DNA from: Streptomyces cucumeris
GTDB lineage: Bacteria > Actinomycetota > Actinomycetes > Streptomycetales > Streptomycetaceae
Reading direction: 5' to 3'
DNA: 64,000 bases
NCBI RefSeq assembly: GCF_024295805.1
Contig: NZ_JANCLX010000004.1
Location: 250,949-314,948 of the forward strand
The position numbers and the translations under genes were made by a program. Numbering within the stretch: the first letter of the stretch is position 1; every line of letters starts with the position of its first letter. The notes beneath the pieces are model-generated. The model was given only the letters and a program-made list of their open reading frames with translations. It did not search any database and was not told where the DNA came from. Positions 1 to 9,470 of the stretch are shown piece after piece.

Positions 1-114
1 CCCCGGCCGGGCGCCCCCCCCGCCCCGCCGGGGGCCCCCGCCGGCATCCCCGGCCGGGCCCCCACGACATTCCCACCACACAACCGACAGTGGCTTCGGT
101 GCCGCTCCTGGCGG

Positions 115-996
115 CTATTCGGCGAGCATCCCGCGGCGCAGTCGGGTGAGCGCCTTGGTGAGCAGACGGGACACATGCATCTGGGAGACACCGAGCTCGG
201 CGCCGATCTCCGACTGGGTCATCTCGTCCCCGAACCGCATCTGGAGGATCCGCCGGTCCCGCTCCCCGAGCTGCTCCACCAGCGGCTTCAGGGCGTGCAG
301 ATTCTCGACGACCTCCATGGCGGGATCGAGTTCGCCGATGCGGTCGGCGAAGGTGGTCACCCGGGTGGTGCCGTTCTCGTGGTCGGCCGGGGCGTCCAGC
401 GAGGTGGTCAGATAGCCGTTGCTGGCCACCAGACCGTCGAGGATCTCCTCTTCACTGAGCTTCAGATGCTCGGCCAGCTCGGCGGTGGTCGGCGACCGGT
501 CCAGCCGCTGGAAGAGCTCCTCGTTCGCCTTGGCCAGGTCGATCCGCAGCTCCTGGAGACGGCGCGGCACATGGACCGCCCAGCTGGTGTCCCGGAAGAA
601 GCGCTTGATCTCCCCCACGATGTAGGGGACCGCGAAGGTGGTGAACTCCACCTCGCGCGTCAGGTCGAACCGGTCGATCGCCTTGATCAGGCCGATCGTG
701 CCGACCTGGACGACGTCCTCCATCTCCACCGAGCGGTTGCGGAACCGCCGGGCGGCATATCGGACCAACGACAGATTCAGCTCAATAAGGGTGTTCCGCA
801 CATATTGGTATTCGTGCGTCCCCTCTTCGAGCTCCGTCAGCCGATCCAGGAACGTTTTGGTCAGCGCCCTGGCGTCCTTCGGCGCGACCTTCGACGGGTC
901 CGTCACCGAGGGAAGACCAGTGAGCTCAACTCCACTGTCCTGCTCAGCTTCGGCTGCCGTCATGTCTGACGAGACCACGGGTGCCGTGCCGTTCAC
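115..996 (-). CDS. SigB/SigF/SigG-family RNA polymerase sigma factor
   Basis: This is a group 3 sigma-70 factor of the stress/sporulation type, which directs RNA polymerase to its own promoter class and is normally held by an RsbW-like anti-sigma factor. In the 293-aa product, region 2 is clear (LIELNLSLVRYAARRF through FTTFAVPYIVGEIKRFFRD, about residues 68-140). Region 3 follows, and region 4 ends in an HTH (MTQSEIGAELGVSQMHVSRL, about residues 255-278). It starts with GTG, preceded on the minus strand by a GGGAG about 7 nt away. Length and layout match Streptomyces SigF-type factors. No anti-sigma gene is adjacent. The bldG/anti-sigma pair at 34.5-35.4 kb in this window is a possible but unproven regulator. 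Which paralog this is cannot be decided from the sequence alone. Confidence 0.9.
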   Translation of the reverse strand: MNGTAPVVSSDMTAAEAEQDSGVELTGLPSVTDPSKVAPKDARALTKTFLDRLTELEEGTHEYQYVRNTLIELNLSLVRYAARRFRNRSVEMEDVVQVGTIGLIKAIDRFDLTREVEFTTFAVPYIVGEIKRFFRDTSWAVHVPRRLQELRIDLAKANEELFQRLDRSPTTAELAEHLKLSEEEILDGLVASNGYLTTSLDAPADHENGTTRVTTFADRIGELDPAMEVVENLHALKPLVEQLGERDRRILQMRFGDEMTQSEIGAELGVSQMHVSRLLTKALTRLRRGMLAE

Positions 997-1112
997 GTCG
1001 CACTCCCTGTATCGGCTGCATGCATAGGCTGATTGAAGACGCGTGTACCCACCCTCTACACCTTCATTCCTAAAAATCTCAGAGACTCGCCGGACCGGTG
1101 CGGATCCCCGCC

Positions 1113-1139
1113 GCCCGGCCCGCCCCGGACGGGCCGGGC
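1113..1139 (-). terminator. Hairpin downstream of the AfsR-like gene
   Basis: A perfect 9-bp inverted repeat (GCCCGGCCC / GGGCCGGGC, 9-nt loop) lies 11 nt beyond the stop of the AfsR-like gene and before the sigma factor gene. It has no T-tract, which is common for Streptomyces terminators. Confidence 0.5.
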
Positions 1140-1149
1140 TGACAGGCCG

Positions 1150-4100
1150 TCAGCGCGGAGAGTCCTCCACCGCCCTGGCGGCCCGCGGACACGGCAGCCC
1201 GATGGCCTCGAACAGCTCCCGCGCGGACCGCCGCGCCGCCTCGGCGTCCCCGGTCTCGTCCGCGCGGTCGTACGCGTCCCCGAGGGCGAGCAGGGCACGG
1301 GCCCGAGTCAGCCGCTGGCCGCTCTCCTCCGCCAGCAGCAGCGCCCGCCGCGCCTCGGCCAGCGCCCCCGCCGCGTCACCGAGTCCGAGCAGGACCCGCG
1401 CCAGGACCACCCGGGCCTGGCCGAGCGACGCCCGGTGTCCCTCATCCCCCAGGGCGACCGCGGTGCGGGCGTGGTGCGCGGCCGCCTCCGGCCGCTCCGC
1501 GCGGCGGTGCGCCTCGGCCGCCGCGACATGGACGTCCACCAGCCCGGTGCGATGGCCGGTGCGGCCGACGAGGTACAGCGCCAGCTCCGCGTGCCGGACC
1601 GCCTCCTCCGTACGCCCCAGACACGCCTCGGCGTACGCGAGCCCCGAGAGGGCGTCGACCTGGCCGCTGGTGTTCTCGGCCGCCCGGGTCATCAGCAGCG
1701 CCTCGATATGCGCGCCGATCGCGTCCTCATAGGCGCCCCGGTCGCTGTGCAGCCGGCCGAGCGCCTCATGGGCCATCGCTTCCGCACAGCGGAAGCCGCC
1801 CTTCATCGCACCGATCCGGGCGCGCTCCAACAGGGCCGCCGCGGTGTCGAAGCGGGCCCGCTTCAACTGGACGCGCGCCAGAGCCACCAGCGCTATCGAC
1901 TCCAGGTTGACGTTCCCAGTCGCCGCGGTCAGCGGCAGGGCGCGGGTCAGACACTCCTCGGCCGCGTCCGGCTCCCCGAGCGCCAGCAGCGCCGACGCCT
2001 CGTCGACCAGCCCCACCGACTCCCCGCGCCGGTCGCCCCGCTCCCGGTCGATCGCGAGCGAGGCGCGGTGCCGGAGCAGGGCCGTGGCGGGCTCGCCGAG
2101 CTGCCGGAGCGTGACGCCCACGCCGCGCAGCGCGTGTGCCTCCCCGGTCCGCCAGTCCGCCGACCGGGCCAGGGCCTCCGCCTGTTCGTAGTGGTGCCTG
2201 GCCTCCTCCAGCCGCCCCATCCGCCAGCAGGCGTGTCCCAGCGACAGCTCCATGGCGGCCTGGCCCGGCGCGTTGTGGTGGGCGCGGGCGGCGCCGAGGG
2301 CCAGTTCGGCCAGCCGCACCCACTCCGTGAGCGGCCTGCCGTGGTGCAGCAGATCGGTCAGGGCGTCCATCAGAAGCCAGGCCATACACGGCGGCCCATT
2401 CTCCGCCGCATGGGCGACGGCCGCCGCGATGTCGTCCCACACGGTGTCCACCCAGGTCAGCGCCTCCGAGGGGCTGTCGAAGGTCTCCGCGACCACTCCG
2501 GTGGACACCTGTTCGTACGGCAGCGAGAGCTCATGGAGCCCGTTGGCCCGGGCCGCGTTCCCCACCGAGCGCAGGTAGTACTCAAACAGCCGCATGACCG
2601 CCGCATGGCGGTCCTCCGCACCGTCCTCCTCCGCCGAACGCTCGACCGCGAACTCCGTCAGCAGGTCATGGCAGACGAACCGGTGCGCGGCGGTCTCGTG
2701 GACGAGGTGCACCCGGGCGATGGCGTCCAGCAGGTCCCGGGCCACCCGGCGCGGGACGTCCGCCAGGGTCGCGGCGACGGCCGTGGTCAGCCCGCCGCTC
2801 GGCGCCAGCCCCAGCAGCCGGAACATCCGCCGCGCCGCGGGCGCCAGCGCCCGGTAGGTGAGCGCGAACGCGGCCCGGACCGCCGCGTGCTCGTCCCCGG
2901 GGATGGACAGCCGGTCCAGCCGTCCGCGTTCGGTCAGCTCCCTGACGTAGTCGCCCACGGTGTGGTGCGGCTGGTCGGCGAGTTGTGCCCCCGCCACCGT
3001 CAGGGCGAGCGGCAGCCGGCCGCACAGCTCCACCAGCCCGGCCGCGGCCTCGGGCTCGGCCCGCAGCCGCGCCTCCCCGACCCGCTGGGCGACCAGCTCC
3101 AGGGCCTCCTGGTTCCCCAGCGAGTCCAGCGAGAGCCGGCTCGCCCCGTTCACCGCCACCAGCCCCGGGAGCCGGTCCCGGCTGGTCATCACCACCAGAC
3201 AGCCCGGATCACCCGGCAGCAGCGGGCGCACCTGGTCGGGACAGGCCACATCGTCCAGCACCACCAGGGCCCGGCGGCCCGCCAGCAGCGAGCGGTAGAG
3301 CTGGATCTGCGCGTCCAACTGGTGCGGGATGTGCTCGGGCGCCCGCCCCAGCGCGCCCAGCAGCAGCGGCAGCGCCTCCCCGGGCGACATCGGCTCGCTC
3401 CGGTCGAACCCCCGCAGATCCAGATGGAGCTGACCGCCGGGAAACCGGTCGGCCGCCCGCTGCGCCCAGTGCACGGCCAGCGACGACTTCCCCGTCCCGG
3501 CCGGACCGACGACCAGCACCACCCGGCTGGGCTCCGCGCTCAGCCGATCCAGCGCGTCCAGTTCGCGCGTCCGGCCGATGAACCGCCCGGTGCTGGGCGG
3601 GAGCTGCCGCGGCACCGGCAGCGGTACCTCCGGCGGGGGCGTCGCGGACACCGCGGAGGTGATGTCCCGGACGGCACCCTCGGCGCGCCGAGCCCCCTCA
3701 ACACGGACCGCGCCCTCCGCCCGGACCGCGCCCTCGGCCGGCACCCCGCTCCCGGTCCGGCGCTCCACCGGCGCCGCTCCCGCGGCCATCTCGCCGCGGA
3801 GGATCCGCTGGTGCACCTCCCGCAGCGCCTCTCCGGGCTCCACGCCGAGCTCGCCGACGAGCTGTCCGCGGAAGCTCCGGTACGCCTCCAGCGCCTCCGC
3901 CCGACGGCCGCTGTGGTGCAGCGCCCGCATCAACTGGGCGCGCGGGTGCTCCCGCTGCGGCTCCTCCGCGATCAGTCCGTTCAGATCGGCGATGACCTCC
4001 TGGTACCGCCCCAGCGCCAGCTTCGCCTCGGCCTGCCCCTCGAGGGCGTCCAGCCGCTGTCCGGCCAGCCGCCGCGCCTCCGCGGAGACCAGGGGCCCGC

Positions 4101-4521
4101 CCCGCACATCGGCGAGCGGACCGCCGCGCCACAGCGCGAGGCCGTCCCGGTACGAGGCCACCGCCTCCGTGAAGTCCCCGCGCCCGGCCGCCCGCTTCGC
4201 CCGGTCCACCGACTCCGTGAACTCCTGTGTGTCCAGCGCACCCGGTTCGACCCGCACCAGATAGCCGGGGCTCCGGGTGATCACGACCTCCGCCCCGGCC
4301 GGTCCGCACGCCCGCCGCAACTCCGCCACCAGCGCCCGTACCCGGGCGTCCGCCGAGGCGGGCGGCTCCTCACCCCAGATCCCGTCCTTGAGGCGCTCCA
4401 CCGACACCGGCCGGTCGGCCTGGACCAGCAGCAGGGACAGCAGCGTGCGTTGCTTCCCGGTCAGCCCGACGGGTCGGCCGCGCACCACCAGTTCGACGGG
4501 CCCGAGCAGGCGGAACCGCAC
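1150..4521 (-). CDS. AfsR/SARP-family transcriptional regulator with NB-ARC and TPR domains
   Basis: This large SARP-type regulator (about 1123 aa) binds DNA with an OmpR-like winged helix and senses signals through an ATPase/TPR half. The order is: wHTH (residues about 1-95, beginning VRFRLLGPVELV), BTAD helices (about 100-245), a low-complexity Ala/Glu/Arg linker, an NB-ARC/STAND ATPase with Walker A (VVGPAGTGKSSLA) and a LVVLDDV Walker B, then TPR-like repeats to the C-terminus. The chosen start is GTG at 4521, where the family sequence begins and a GGAG lies 6 nt upstream. An in-frame ATG at 4566 would add 15 residues. The gene is divergent from the T7SS operon, 250 bp away from the first esx gene, so it may control that operon. 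This is inference: SARPs usually control antibiotic clusters, and none is visible here. Confidence 0.9.
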   Translation of the reverse strand: MRFRLLGPVELVVRGRPVGLTGKQRTLLSLLLVQADRPVSVERLKDGIWGEEPPASADARVRALVAELRRACGPAGAEVVITRSPGYLVRVEPGALDTQEFTESVDRAKRAAGRGDFTEAVASYRDGLALWRGGPLADVRGGPLVSAEARRLAGQRLDALEGQAEAKLALGRYQEVIADLNGLIAEEPQREHPRAQLMRALHHSGRRAEALEAYRSFRGQLVGELGVEPGEALREVHQRILRGEMAAGAAPVERRTGSGVPAEGAVRAEGAVRVEGARRAEGAVRDITSAVSATPPPEVPLPVPRQLPPSTGRFIGRTRELDALDRLSAEPSRVVLVVGPAGTGKSSLAVHWAQRAADRFPGGQLHLDLRGFDRSEPMSPGEALPLLLGALGRAPEHIPHQLDAQIQLYRSLLAGRRALVVLDDVACPDQVRPLLPGDPGCLVVMTSRDRLPGLVAVNGASRLSLDSLGNQEALELVAQRVGEARLRAEPEAAAGLVELCGRLPLALTVAGAQLADQPHHTVGDYVRELTERGRLDRLSIPGDEHAAVRAAFALTYRALAPAARRMFRLLGLAPSGGLTTAVAATLADVPRRVARDLLDAIARVHLVHETAAHRFVCHDLLTEFAVERSAEEDGAEDRHAAVMRLFEYYLRSVGNAARANGLHELSLPYEQVSTGVVAETFDSPSEALTWVDTVWDDIAAAVAHAAENGPPCMAWLLMDALTDLLHHGRPLTEWVRLAELALGAARAHHNAPGQAAMELSLGHACWRMGRLEEARHHYEQAEALARSADWRTGEAHALRGVGVTLRQLGEPATALLRHRASLAIDRERGDRRGESVGLVDEASALLALGEPDAAEECLTRALPLTAATGNVNLESIALVALARVQLKRARFDTAAALLERARIGAMKGGFRCAEAMAHEALGRLHSDRGAYEDAIGAHIEALLMTRAAENTSGQVDALSGLAYAEACLGRTEEAVRHAELALYLVGRTGHRTGLVDVHVAAAEAHRRAERPEAAAHHARTAVALGDEGHRASLGQARVVLARVLLGLGDAAGALAEARRALLLAEESGQRLTRARALLALGDAYDRADETGDAEAARRSARELFEAIGLPCPRAARAVEDSPR

Positions 4522-4632
4522 CCCGCACTCCGGCACGCTCCGGGCACCTCCTGCCATCCGACCCATCCGTCCCGTTCCGACACCCTAGGGCGCACCCACC
4601 ACCGGGCCACAGGGCCGGACCCCGGCCGGATG

Positions 4633-4680
4633 CGACACACCTGCTCCTGAGAGGTTCGACACACCTGTCACGCCTGTGTC
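4633..4680. promoter_or_regulatory. Direct and inverted repeats in the AfsR-like / T7SS divergent promoter
   Basis: The divergent intergenic region holds an 11-bp direct repeat, CGACACACCTG, at 4633-4643 and 4657-4667 (24 nt start to start). The second copy also forms an inverted repeat GACACA...TGTGTC spanning 4658-4680. SARPs bind direct repeats spaced by about two helical turns, so this is a candidate operator for the adjacent regulator. The start of the first esx gene is about 90 bp downstream. Confidence 0.4.
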
Positions 4681-4771
4681 ACAGCCTGTTGTTTCTCCAT
4701 TGCGACGATTTCCCGTAGTTGGAAGGATGGCACTGGAAACGACCTTCTTATAGATCGGCAAGGGGAGTCGG

Positions 4772-5104
4772 ATGAAGTTCGACATGGGGGCCCAGACGCT
4801 GTCGACCCTTCAGTCGAAGTCGCGCGGGTCGAGTGACGATCTCGGAGCGTTGATTCGTCAACTGGTCCTGGCGGCCGAGCCGTTGGAAGGAAAGTTCAAC
4901 GGCTCGGGCAAGGCGGCCTTCGACTCGTTCAAGGCGCGTTCGGACGAGATCTCGCAGTCCCTGCACAGCGCGCTGTCCTCGATCCTGGGCGGCCAGTCGG
5001 GGATGGACTCGGCCTTCGGCACGGGTGACCAGGAGCAGGGTGACAACGCGCGGACGCAGATGGGCGCGGCCAATTTCGACGCGGCCCGTTTCTCCGGCCG
5101 CTGA
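4772..5104 (+). CDS. Esx/WXG100-like small protein (first of pair)
   Basis: This 110-aa protein is predicted to be helical and is the first gene of the T7SS operon. Esx proteins form four-helix-bundle dimers that are secreted by the EccC motor. The expected W-x-G turn between the two helices is replaced by FNG (residues about 42-44, in EGKFNGSGKAAF), with helices on both sides. The C-terminal 35 residues are Gly/Asp-rich and probably disordered. A GGGGAG lies 8 nt upstream of the ATG, giving a strong ribosome-binding site. The second esx-like gene starts 50 nt downstream. Assignment rests on size, predicted fold and operon context more than on the signature motif. Confidence 0.8.
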   Translation: MKFDMGAQTLSTLQSKSRGSSDDLGALIRQLVLAAEPLEGKFNGSGKAAFDSFKARSDEISQSLHSALSSILGGQSGMDSAFGTGDQEQGDNARTQMGAANFDAARFSGR

Positions 5105-5154
5105 TCCGCGGCACCGACCGCGATTCCTACGAGCTCAACGGGGAGTGAGCATTC

Positions 5155-5466
5155 ATGGCTGCCGGCAATGACCGCCGCTCGTACGACACGGGCGCGTCCG
5201 CGGACGCGCAGGGCAACATCCAGGCGGTGATCGCACGCCTGGAAGAGGTGATCACCGCGCGCGACGCCCAGGTGAAGGCGGCGATGGCCGACTTCAGGGC
5301 GGATGGCGTGGCGGATGAGTACCACGGCAAGGAGCTGCGCTGGACACGGTCCTCGCAGGAGGTCAAGAACATCATCCAGCTACTGAAGACGACGCTGGAG
5401 AAGAACGACGGCACCGCGCAGCACACGCTGTCGCGCGCGAAGGCCGCGGTCGACAACATCGGCTGA
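5155..5466 (+). CDS. ESAT-6-like small protein (second of pair)
   Basis: This 103-aa Esx-like protein probably partners the preceding gene product or the large toxin. It has two amphipathic helices (residues about 20-50 and 62-98), joined by a turn in which the W-x-G position appears as ADG or YHG (AMADFRADGVADEYHGKE). I recall this Streptomyces subfamily being named 'pore-forming ESAT-6 family', but the sequence shows no evidence of pore formation. It starts at ATG with a GGGGAG 8 nt upstream. It is co-directional with the DUF6507-like gene that follows after 60 nt. Confidence 0.8.
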   Translation: MAAGNDRRSYDTGASADAQGNIQAVIARLEEVITARDAQVKAAMADFRADGVADEYHGKELRWTRSSQEVKNIIQLLKTTLEKNDGTAQHTLSRAKAAVDNIG

Positions 5467-5526
5467 CCGCGGCCATCGGCCGAGCCGCCCGACCGTGGGC
5501 GGCGCTGACGTGTCCTGGGGGGACTC

Positions 5527-5922
5527 ATGACGGGCTGGGATCTGAAGCCACAGGGTATTTCCGGCGTGCTGAAGACGACGGGCGAGTTCGCCGCGAAGAT
5601 CGAGAAGCATGCGAAGTCGTACGGGACGCATCTGCAGTCGGCCGCGGAGCACGCGGGCACCATCAGTGCCGATGGCGGCGGCGGCGAAGGGGGCGAGAAG
5701 GCCAAGGGGGGTCTGGTCGCCCTGGCCCTCTCCCAGTTCTCCTCCCATGCCACTCCCGATCTGAAGTTCATGGCCGCGCGGGCGGGCAAGTCGCTCAAGG
5801 GCGCCATGAACGCCACGACGGAGTACCTCAACGGTGATCTTCAGATGGCCGCGCAGGTCCAGCACAAGGCCCTGCGCGACCCCGATCTGGACCCGAAGAA
5901 GCCGGGGATACAGACCAAATGA
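5527..5922 (+). CDS. DUF6507-like T7SS-associated protein
   Basis: This 131-aa protein begins [20 protein letters not shown]. It has two helical segments flanking a Gly/Glu-rich loop (residues about 55-70) and a polar tail. The N-terminal pattern matches what I recall of DUF6507, a family found beside Streptomyces esx genes; this needs an HMM check. Its stop overlaps the start of the large toxin gene by 4 nt (ATGA), so it is translationally coupled and may be a chaperone or partner for that protein's N-terminal helical domain. It lacks a signal peptide and membrane segments. Function is unknown. Confidence 0.75.
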   Translation: MTGWDLKPQGISGVLKTTGEFAAKIEKHAKSYGTHLQSAAEHAGTISADGGGGEGGEKAKGGLVALALSQFSSHATPDLKFMAARAGKSLKGAMNATTEYLNGDLQMAAQVQHKALRDPDLDPKKPGIQTK

Positions 5923-8558
5923 TCAAGCCTGAGGAGATCCCGCAGTACACCGGCGATCTCGAGCTCCTCGAAAAAGCCTGCAGTGGGCTGAAGAAGGACG
6001 CGGGCCATATCCGTTCCGTCGGTGCCGATGTCCACACCCATTTCCAGGGGCTGTCCGCCTATTACAAGGCGCCCGAGGCCGAGCAGCTCTTCGCGACGAC
6101 GAAGCCGGTCAAGGAGCGTGCCCACGACTTCGCCGAGGATCTGGGGAAGGTCTCCACGGCCCTGTCCGAGTACGCCACCGAGATCCGTCCGCTGGTGAAG
6201 AAGCTGGATGACCTCAAGGCCACTGCCACCACGTTCGTGGCCGACCACAAGGACGACGACGACTGGCAGTACGACGAGGACAAGGTCGACGAGCACAACG
6301 AGCTGCGCGACGAGATCACCCGGACCGTCGCCGCGTTCTGGGCCGCCGAGCGCACCTGCCACAACAAGATCACCGCGCTGTTCAACGGCGACCAGATGGT
6401 CGCCGGGGACGGCTCGGACCGCAAGAACCAGTACGGGTTCAACGCGGACGACATGGAGAAGGCCAAGCTCCCCTGGGGTGACCCGGTCGAGGAGAAGCAC
6501 CACGCCTGGGAGATCGGCCACTGGGTCAAGTCCTTCGTATGGGACGGCCTGATCGTCGACGGTGTATGGGGCACCCTCAAGGGTCTTGGCACCCTCGTCG
6601 GCTTCGGCGGCTGGGACGCCATGGGCCAGGCGTGGAAGGGACTGGCCCAGCTCGCCACGGGGCTTGCGATCACCTCCATCCCCGGCGCGGGCACCCTCTT
6701 CTGGGCCCTCCCCGACGACAAGCTCCCCTCCTGGCTGCGGGATTCCCGTACGGCCATGAAGGAGACGGGCAAGGCGCTGGTCGCCTGGGACGAATGGGGC
6801 AAGAACCCCGGCCGCGCGGCCGGAGCGGTCACCTTCAACGTCGTCACCACCGTCTTCACCGGCGGCGCGGGCGGCGCGGCTTCGGGGGCGGGCAAGGCGG
6901 GCGCCGTCGCCAAGACCCTCGCAGCCGCCGGCAAGGCGGGCAGGGTCATCGACCCGATGACCTACATCACCAAGGGCGCGGGCGCGGGTCTGTCGAAGAT
7001 CGGCGACATCGCCAAGGGGCTGAAGGGGATCGAGTCCATCGACATCCCCAAACTGCCCGACGGCACGGTCCACATCCCCGAGGGCTCCTACCTCACCCCC
7101 GACGGCAAGGTCCACCTGCCCGACGGTTCCGGTACGCCCATCCCGGACGACGCGGTCAAGATCCCCAAGGACAGCGTCGCCCTGCCCGACGGCGGCCTCC
7201 TGCCCCCGGGCAGCGTCAAACTCCCGGGCGAGGGCGCCCCGCGCTTCATGGACACCGACGGCAACATCTACAAGTCCGACGGCTCCCTCGCCCACGACGC
7301 CGCGCACGCCCCCACCGACATCGTGGACCGCCCCGCCGCGGGCTCCGACGTCCCACGGGTCGACTCCCCCACCCGCCAACCCGACCTCGTCGCCGCCGGC
7401 GCCCGCCCCCTCGACAACGCGACCCACGTCAACCTGGGCAGCGGCCTCGACGACCTCGGCCGCACCGGCGACAACCTCCCGGGCGGCCGTGTCGGTGACG
7501 ACGTCCCCGGGGGCCACGCCGGCGACAACCTCCCCGGCGGCAGGGCGGGCGACAACCTGCCGGGCGGCCATGTCGGCGACAACCTCCCAGGAGGCCACGC
7601 CCACGACCACGGCCCGGGCCCGTCGGCCAGCCACGAACCGCCGTCCGGCGGCCACAGCGACGGGCCGAACAACGGTGGCCACCACGACGCGGCCGCTGCA
7701 GGAGGCGATGCACACGGCGTGGGCGACGCGACGCCCCCGCTCGGTAGAGAACTCGACTCAGCCGCCGACCGTCTTGACGCAACGGGGGACGGCGTCGGGG
7801 ATCTCGGACATGACGTCGGGGATGTGGCTCACGATGCCGGACATGCGGCTCACGATGCCGGACATGCGGCTGATGACGCCGGGGACCTCGGTGACAACTT
7901 GGTCGATGACGCTGGTGAAGGAGACGTCCCGTACATCCACGACTCCAACGGCAGTTGGAGCGGCGCTGGCTGGGTAGAGCAGCCCTCGGAGTACGCGGGG
8001 AGGGTGTATGAGTCCCTTCGAGCTACGCCCAACCACGTCGACGTGCCTCAGATGGCGAAGCACACCGGCATCGACGAGTCCGTGATCCGCGAGGTGAAGA
8101 CCCACATGATCCGGACGCAACACGATGTGGCGGTCCGCCCCGGAGTGTGGAAGCGCGGCCTCTTCACCCCGAGGGACGACATTGCGGCCCTGTGGGACGG
8201 TGCACGCAAGGGGACCCTGGACGCAGACCAGGTCATGGAATTCAAGCACCTCATGACCCACGAGTACGTAGAGAGTCATCTGATGAAGCGGGGCTTGCCG
8301 TATGTGCACGACCAGACTGGTCTGTGGCGCGTGGCGTCCGACGGGACCTTCGAGGGGAGGAGATCGCCCAAGAGTCTGAGCGCGGCGGGCGCACACGACC
8401 TGGCGCCAAATCCGGCTAGGGGCGGCTTCGGGATGGGGTGGCAGAAGCTCGGCCTCAAGCACCCGAGTACAGTACTAGCTGACGATTTGTCCAATATCGA
8501 TGGTTTCGTAAACGATATTGTCAAGGAGCTGAAAGCGAAGGGGTTGGACCTGAAGTGA
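5919..8558 (+). CDS. Putative T7SS polymorphic toxin with exchangeable C-terminal domain
   Basis: This 879-aa protein has the layout of a T7SS-exported polymorphic toxin. Residues 1-110 are helical and WXG100/LXG-like. Residues about 205-345 contain Gly/Ala-rich hydrophobic stretches. Residues about 375-430 carry LPDG/IPDD repeats, and residues about 514-562 carry GDNLPGG-type repeats. An Asp/His/Ala-rich spacer leads to a distinct C-terminal domain from about residue 671. That domain contains THEYVESHL (H781, E782, E785, H787) and conserved-looking Trp/His/Tyr positions, reminiscent of a metal-binding or nuclease site, but I cannot place it in a family. The last ~100 nt fall to about 46% GC against well over 70% in the flanks, a sign of cassette exchange. 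The next gene overlaps it by 4 nt and is the probable immunity gene. Secretion and toxicity are inferred. Confidence 0.75.
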   Translation: MIKPEEIPQYTGDLELLEKACSGLKKDAGHIRSVGADVHTHFQGLSAYYKAPEAEQLFATTKPVKERAHDFAEDLGKVSTALSEYATEIRPLVKKLDDLKATATTFVADHKDDDDWQYDEDKVDEHNELRDEITRTVAAFWAAERTCHNKITALFNGDQMVAGDGSDRKNQYGFNADDMEKAKLPWGDPVEEKHHAWEIGHWVKSFVWDGLIVDGVWGTLKGLGTLVGFGGWDAMGQAWKGLAQLATGLAITSIPGAGTLFWALPDDKLPSWLRDSRTAMKETGKALVAWDEWGKNPGRAAGAVTFNVVTTVFTGGAGGAASGAGKAGAVAKTLAAAGKAGRVIDPMTYITKGAGAGLSKIGDIAKGLKGIESIDIPKLPDGTVHIPEGSYLTPDGKVHLPDGSGTPIPDDAVKIPKDSVALPDGGLLPPGSVKLPGEGAPRFMDTDGNIYKSDGSLAHDAAHAPTDIVDRPAAGSDVPRVDSPTRQPDLVAAGARPLDNATHVNLGSGLDDLGRTGDNLPGGRVGDDVPGGHAGDNLPGGRAGDNLPGGHVGDNLPGGHAHDHGPGPSASHEPPSGGHSDGPNNGGHHDAAAAGGDAHGVGDATPPLGRELDSAADRLDATGDGVGDLGHDVGDVAHDAGHAAHDAGHAADDAGDLGDNLVDDAGEGDVPYIHDSNGSWSGAGWVEQPSEYAGRVYESLRATPNHVDVPQMAKHTGIDESVIREVKTHMIRTQHDVAVRPGVWKRGLFTPRDDIAALWDGARKGTLDADQVMEFKHLMTHEYVESHLMKRGLPYVHDQTGLWRVASDGTFEGRRSPKSLSAAGAHDLAPNPARGGFGMGWQKLGLKHPSTVLADDLSNIDGFVNDIVKELKAKGLDLK
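7462..7606 (+). repeat. Tandem repeats encoding GDNLPGG(H/R) units
   Basis: About seven imperfect units of roughly 24 nt encode [24 protein letters not shown] octapeptides in the linker of the putative toxin. They are followed by shorter AHDAGHA repeats (about 7815-7890). Such linkers separate secretion and toxin domains in polymorphic toxins, and repeats make recombination easy. Confidence 0.8.
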
Positions 8559-9325
8559 CCGGTGATCACTCATGCGTAACGCTGGAGCGGCTGCGCGCCA
8601 TCGACTGGAGCGACGATTCCGCAGCGTTTGATCACGCGAACTCCCGTGCGCTACTGATGCGTGAGTATTTGCGTCGCACCGCCCTGTGGGCTCAAGCCTA
8701 CGACGTCGAGGACACATGGCCGTTTTTCGACGTCGCGGAGCACGTTGCACCCCAGGTCCAGCTCGCACCCGAACTCACTGCCGAATTGGACGAAGTCCTC
8801 ACCGGGGTGATGCCGTCCTCGCTGAAGCGGATGTGTCGCGCAGCCGTGCGGTGGGCGGTGGTCCGGCAGTCGGGCATTGACTTGCCCAAGGGACTGCCCG
8901 ATGAGCCGTATGAGCCACTGCTGCTCATGTGTGAACGCGGCGGAGGGTACTTCGTCGAGGAGTTCGTGGACCTCAACGGGGCCATGATCCAGCTCGGGAG
9001 CGTTGAGCGAAATCTCGCTGCCACTCCCTTTATCGCGCTTGCTCACACGACCCTCGACGCCCTGGATGCCGAGGGCGAGATCACGTACTACGCGAAGGTC
9101 AGCGACGACTATCCACGTGTCAGCCCGCTTGGTGTTGTCCGGCGCCGGATCGACGACACCGAAACATATGACGAAGCCTTCACTGCCGACCTTCGCTGGG
9201 AGCCAACGGAATACCTCCGGCTACGTGACCTTGGACGTGAGAACATCGAGCACGTTGTGATCACGGAGGCCGAGGCTGCTGCGTTTATTGAATCAACTAC
9301 GAAGAGGGGGGGTACCCTCGAGTAA
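8555..9325 (+). CDS. Probable cognate immunity protein
   Basis: This 256-aa soluble protein starts at a GTG that overlaps the toxin stop (GTGA). It has no signal peptide or membrane segment. It is acidic, with features such as MREYLRRTALW and EPYEPLLLMCERGGGYFVEEF, and I do not recognise a family. Position, translational coupling and the shared lower GC with the toxin tip are the classic arrangement for a cytoplasmic immunity protein that neutralises the upstream C-terminal domain. It could alternatively be an accessory chaperone. The 145 nt after it (to the next gene) contain no gene, only a long-loop inverted repeat GCCTGATG/CATCAGGC at 9332-9392. Confidence 0.65.
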   Translation: MTGDHSCVTLERLRAIDWSDDSAAFDHANSRALLMREYLRRTALWAQAYDVEDTWPFFDVAEHVAPQVQLAPELTAELDEVLTGVMPSSLKRMCRAAVRWAVVRQSGIDLPKGLPDEPYEPLLLMCERGGGYFVEEFVDLNGAMIQLGSVERNLAATPFIALAHTTLDALDAEGEITYYAKVSDDYPRVSPLGVVRRRIDDTETYDEAFTADLRWEPTEYLRLRDLGRENIEHVVITEAEAAAFIESTTKRGGTLE

Positions 9326-9470
9326 GCTGTCGCCTGATGTCGCCATGGTGACTTCACTTGCCCTTGGCTAAACGTGATCGCCAGCATCAGGCACACTGCC
9401 CCGGTCTGTACGGCCCGCGCACGATGGCTTACGTTGCACAGAGGCAGTGAGGAGAGGAATCCCCAGACCA

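Noticed and set aside
1033..4650. A 1205-aa plus-strand ORF across the AfsR-like gene
   Set aside because: It is the antisense reading of a clear SARP gene; its sequence is Arg/Pro/Gly low-complexity with no domains, typical of high-GC DNA.
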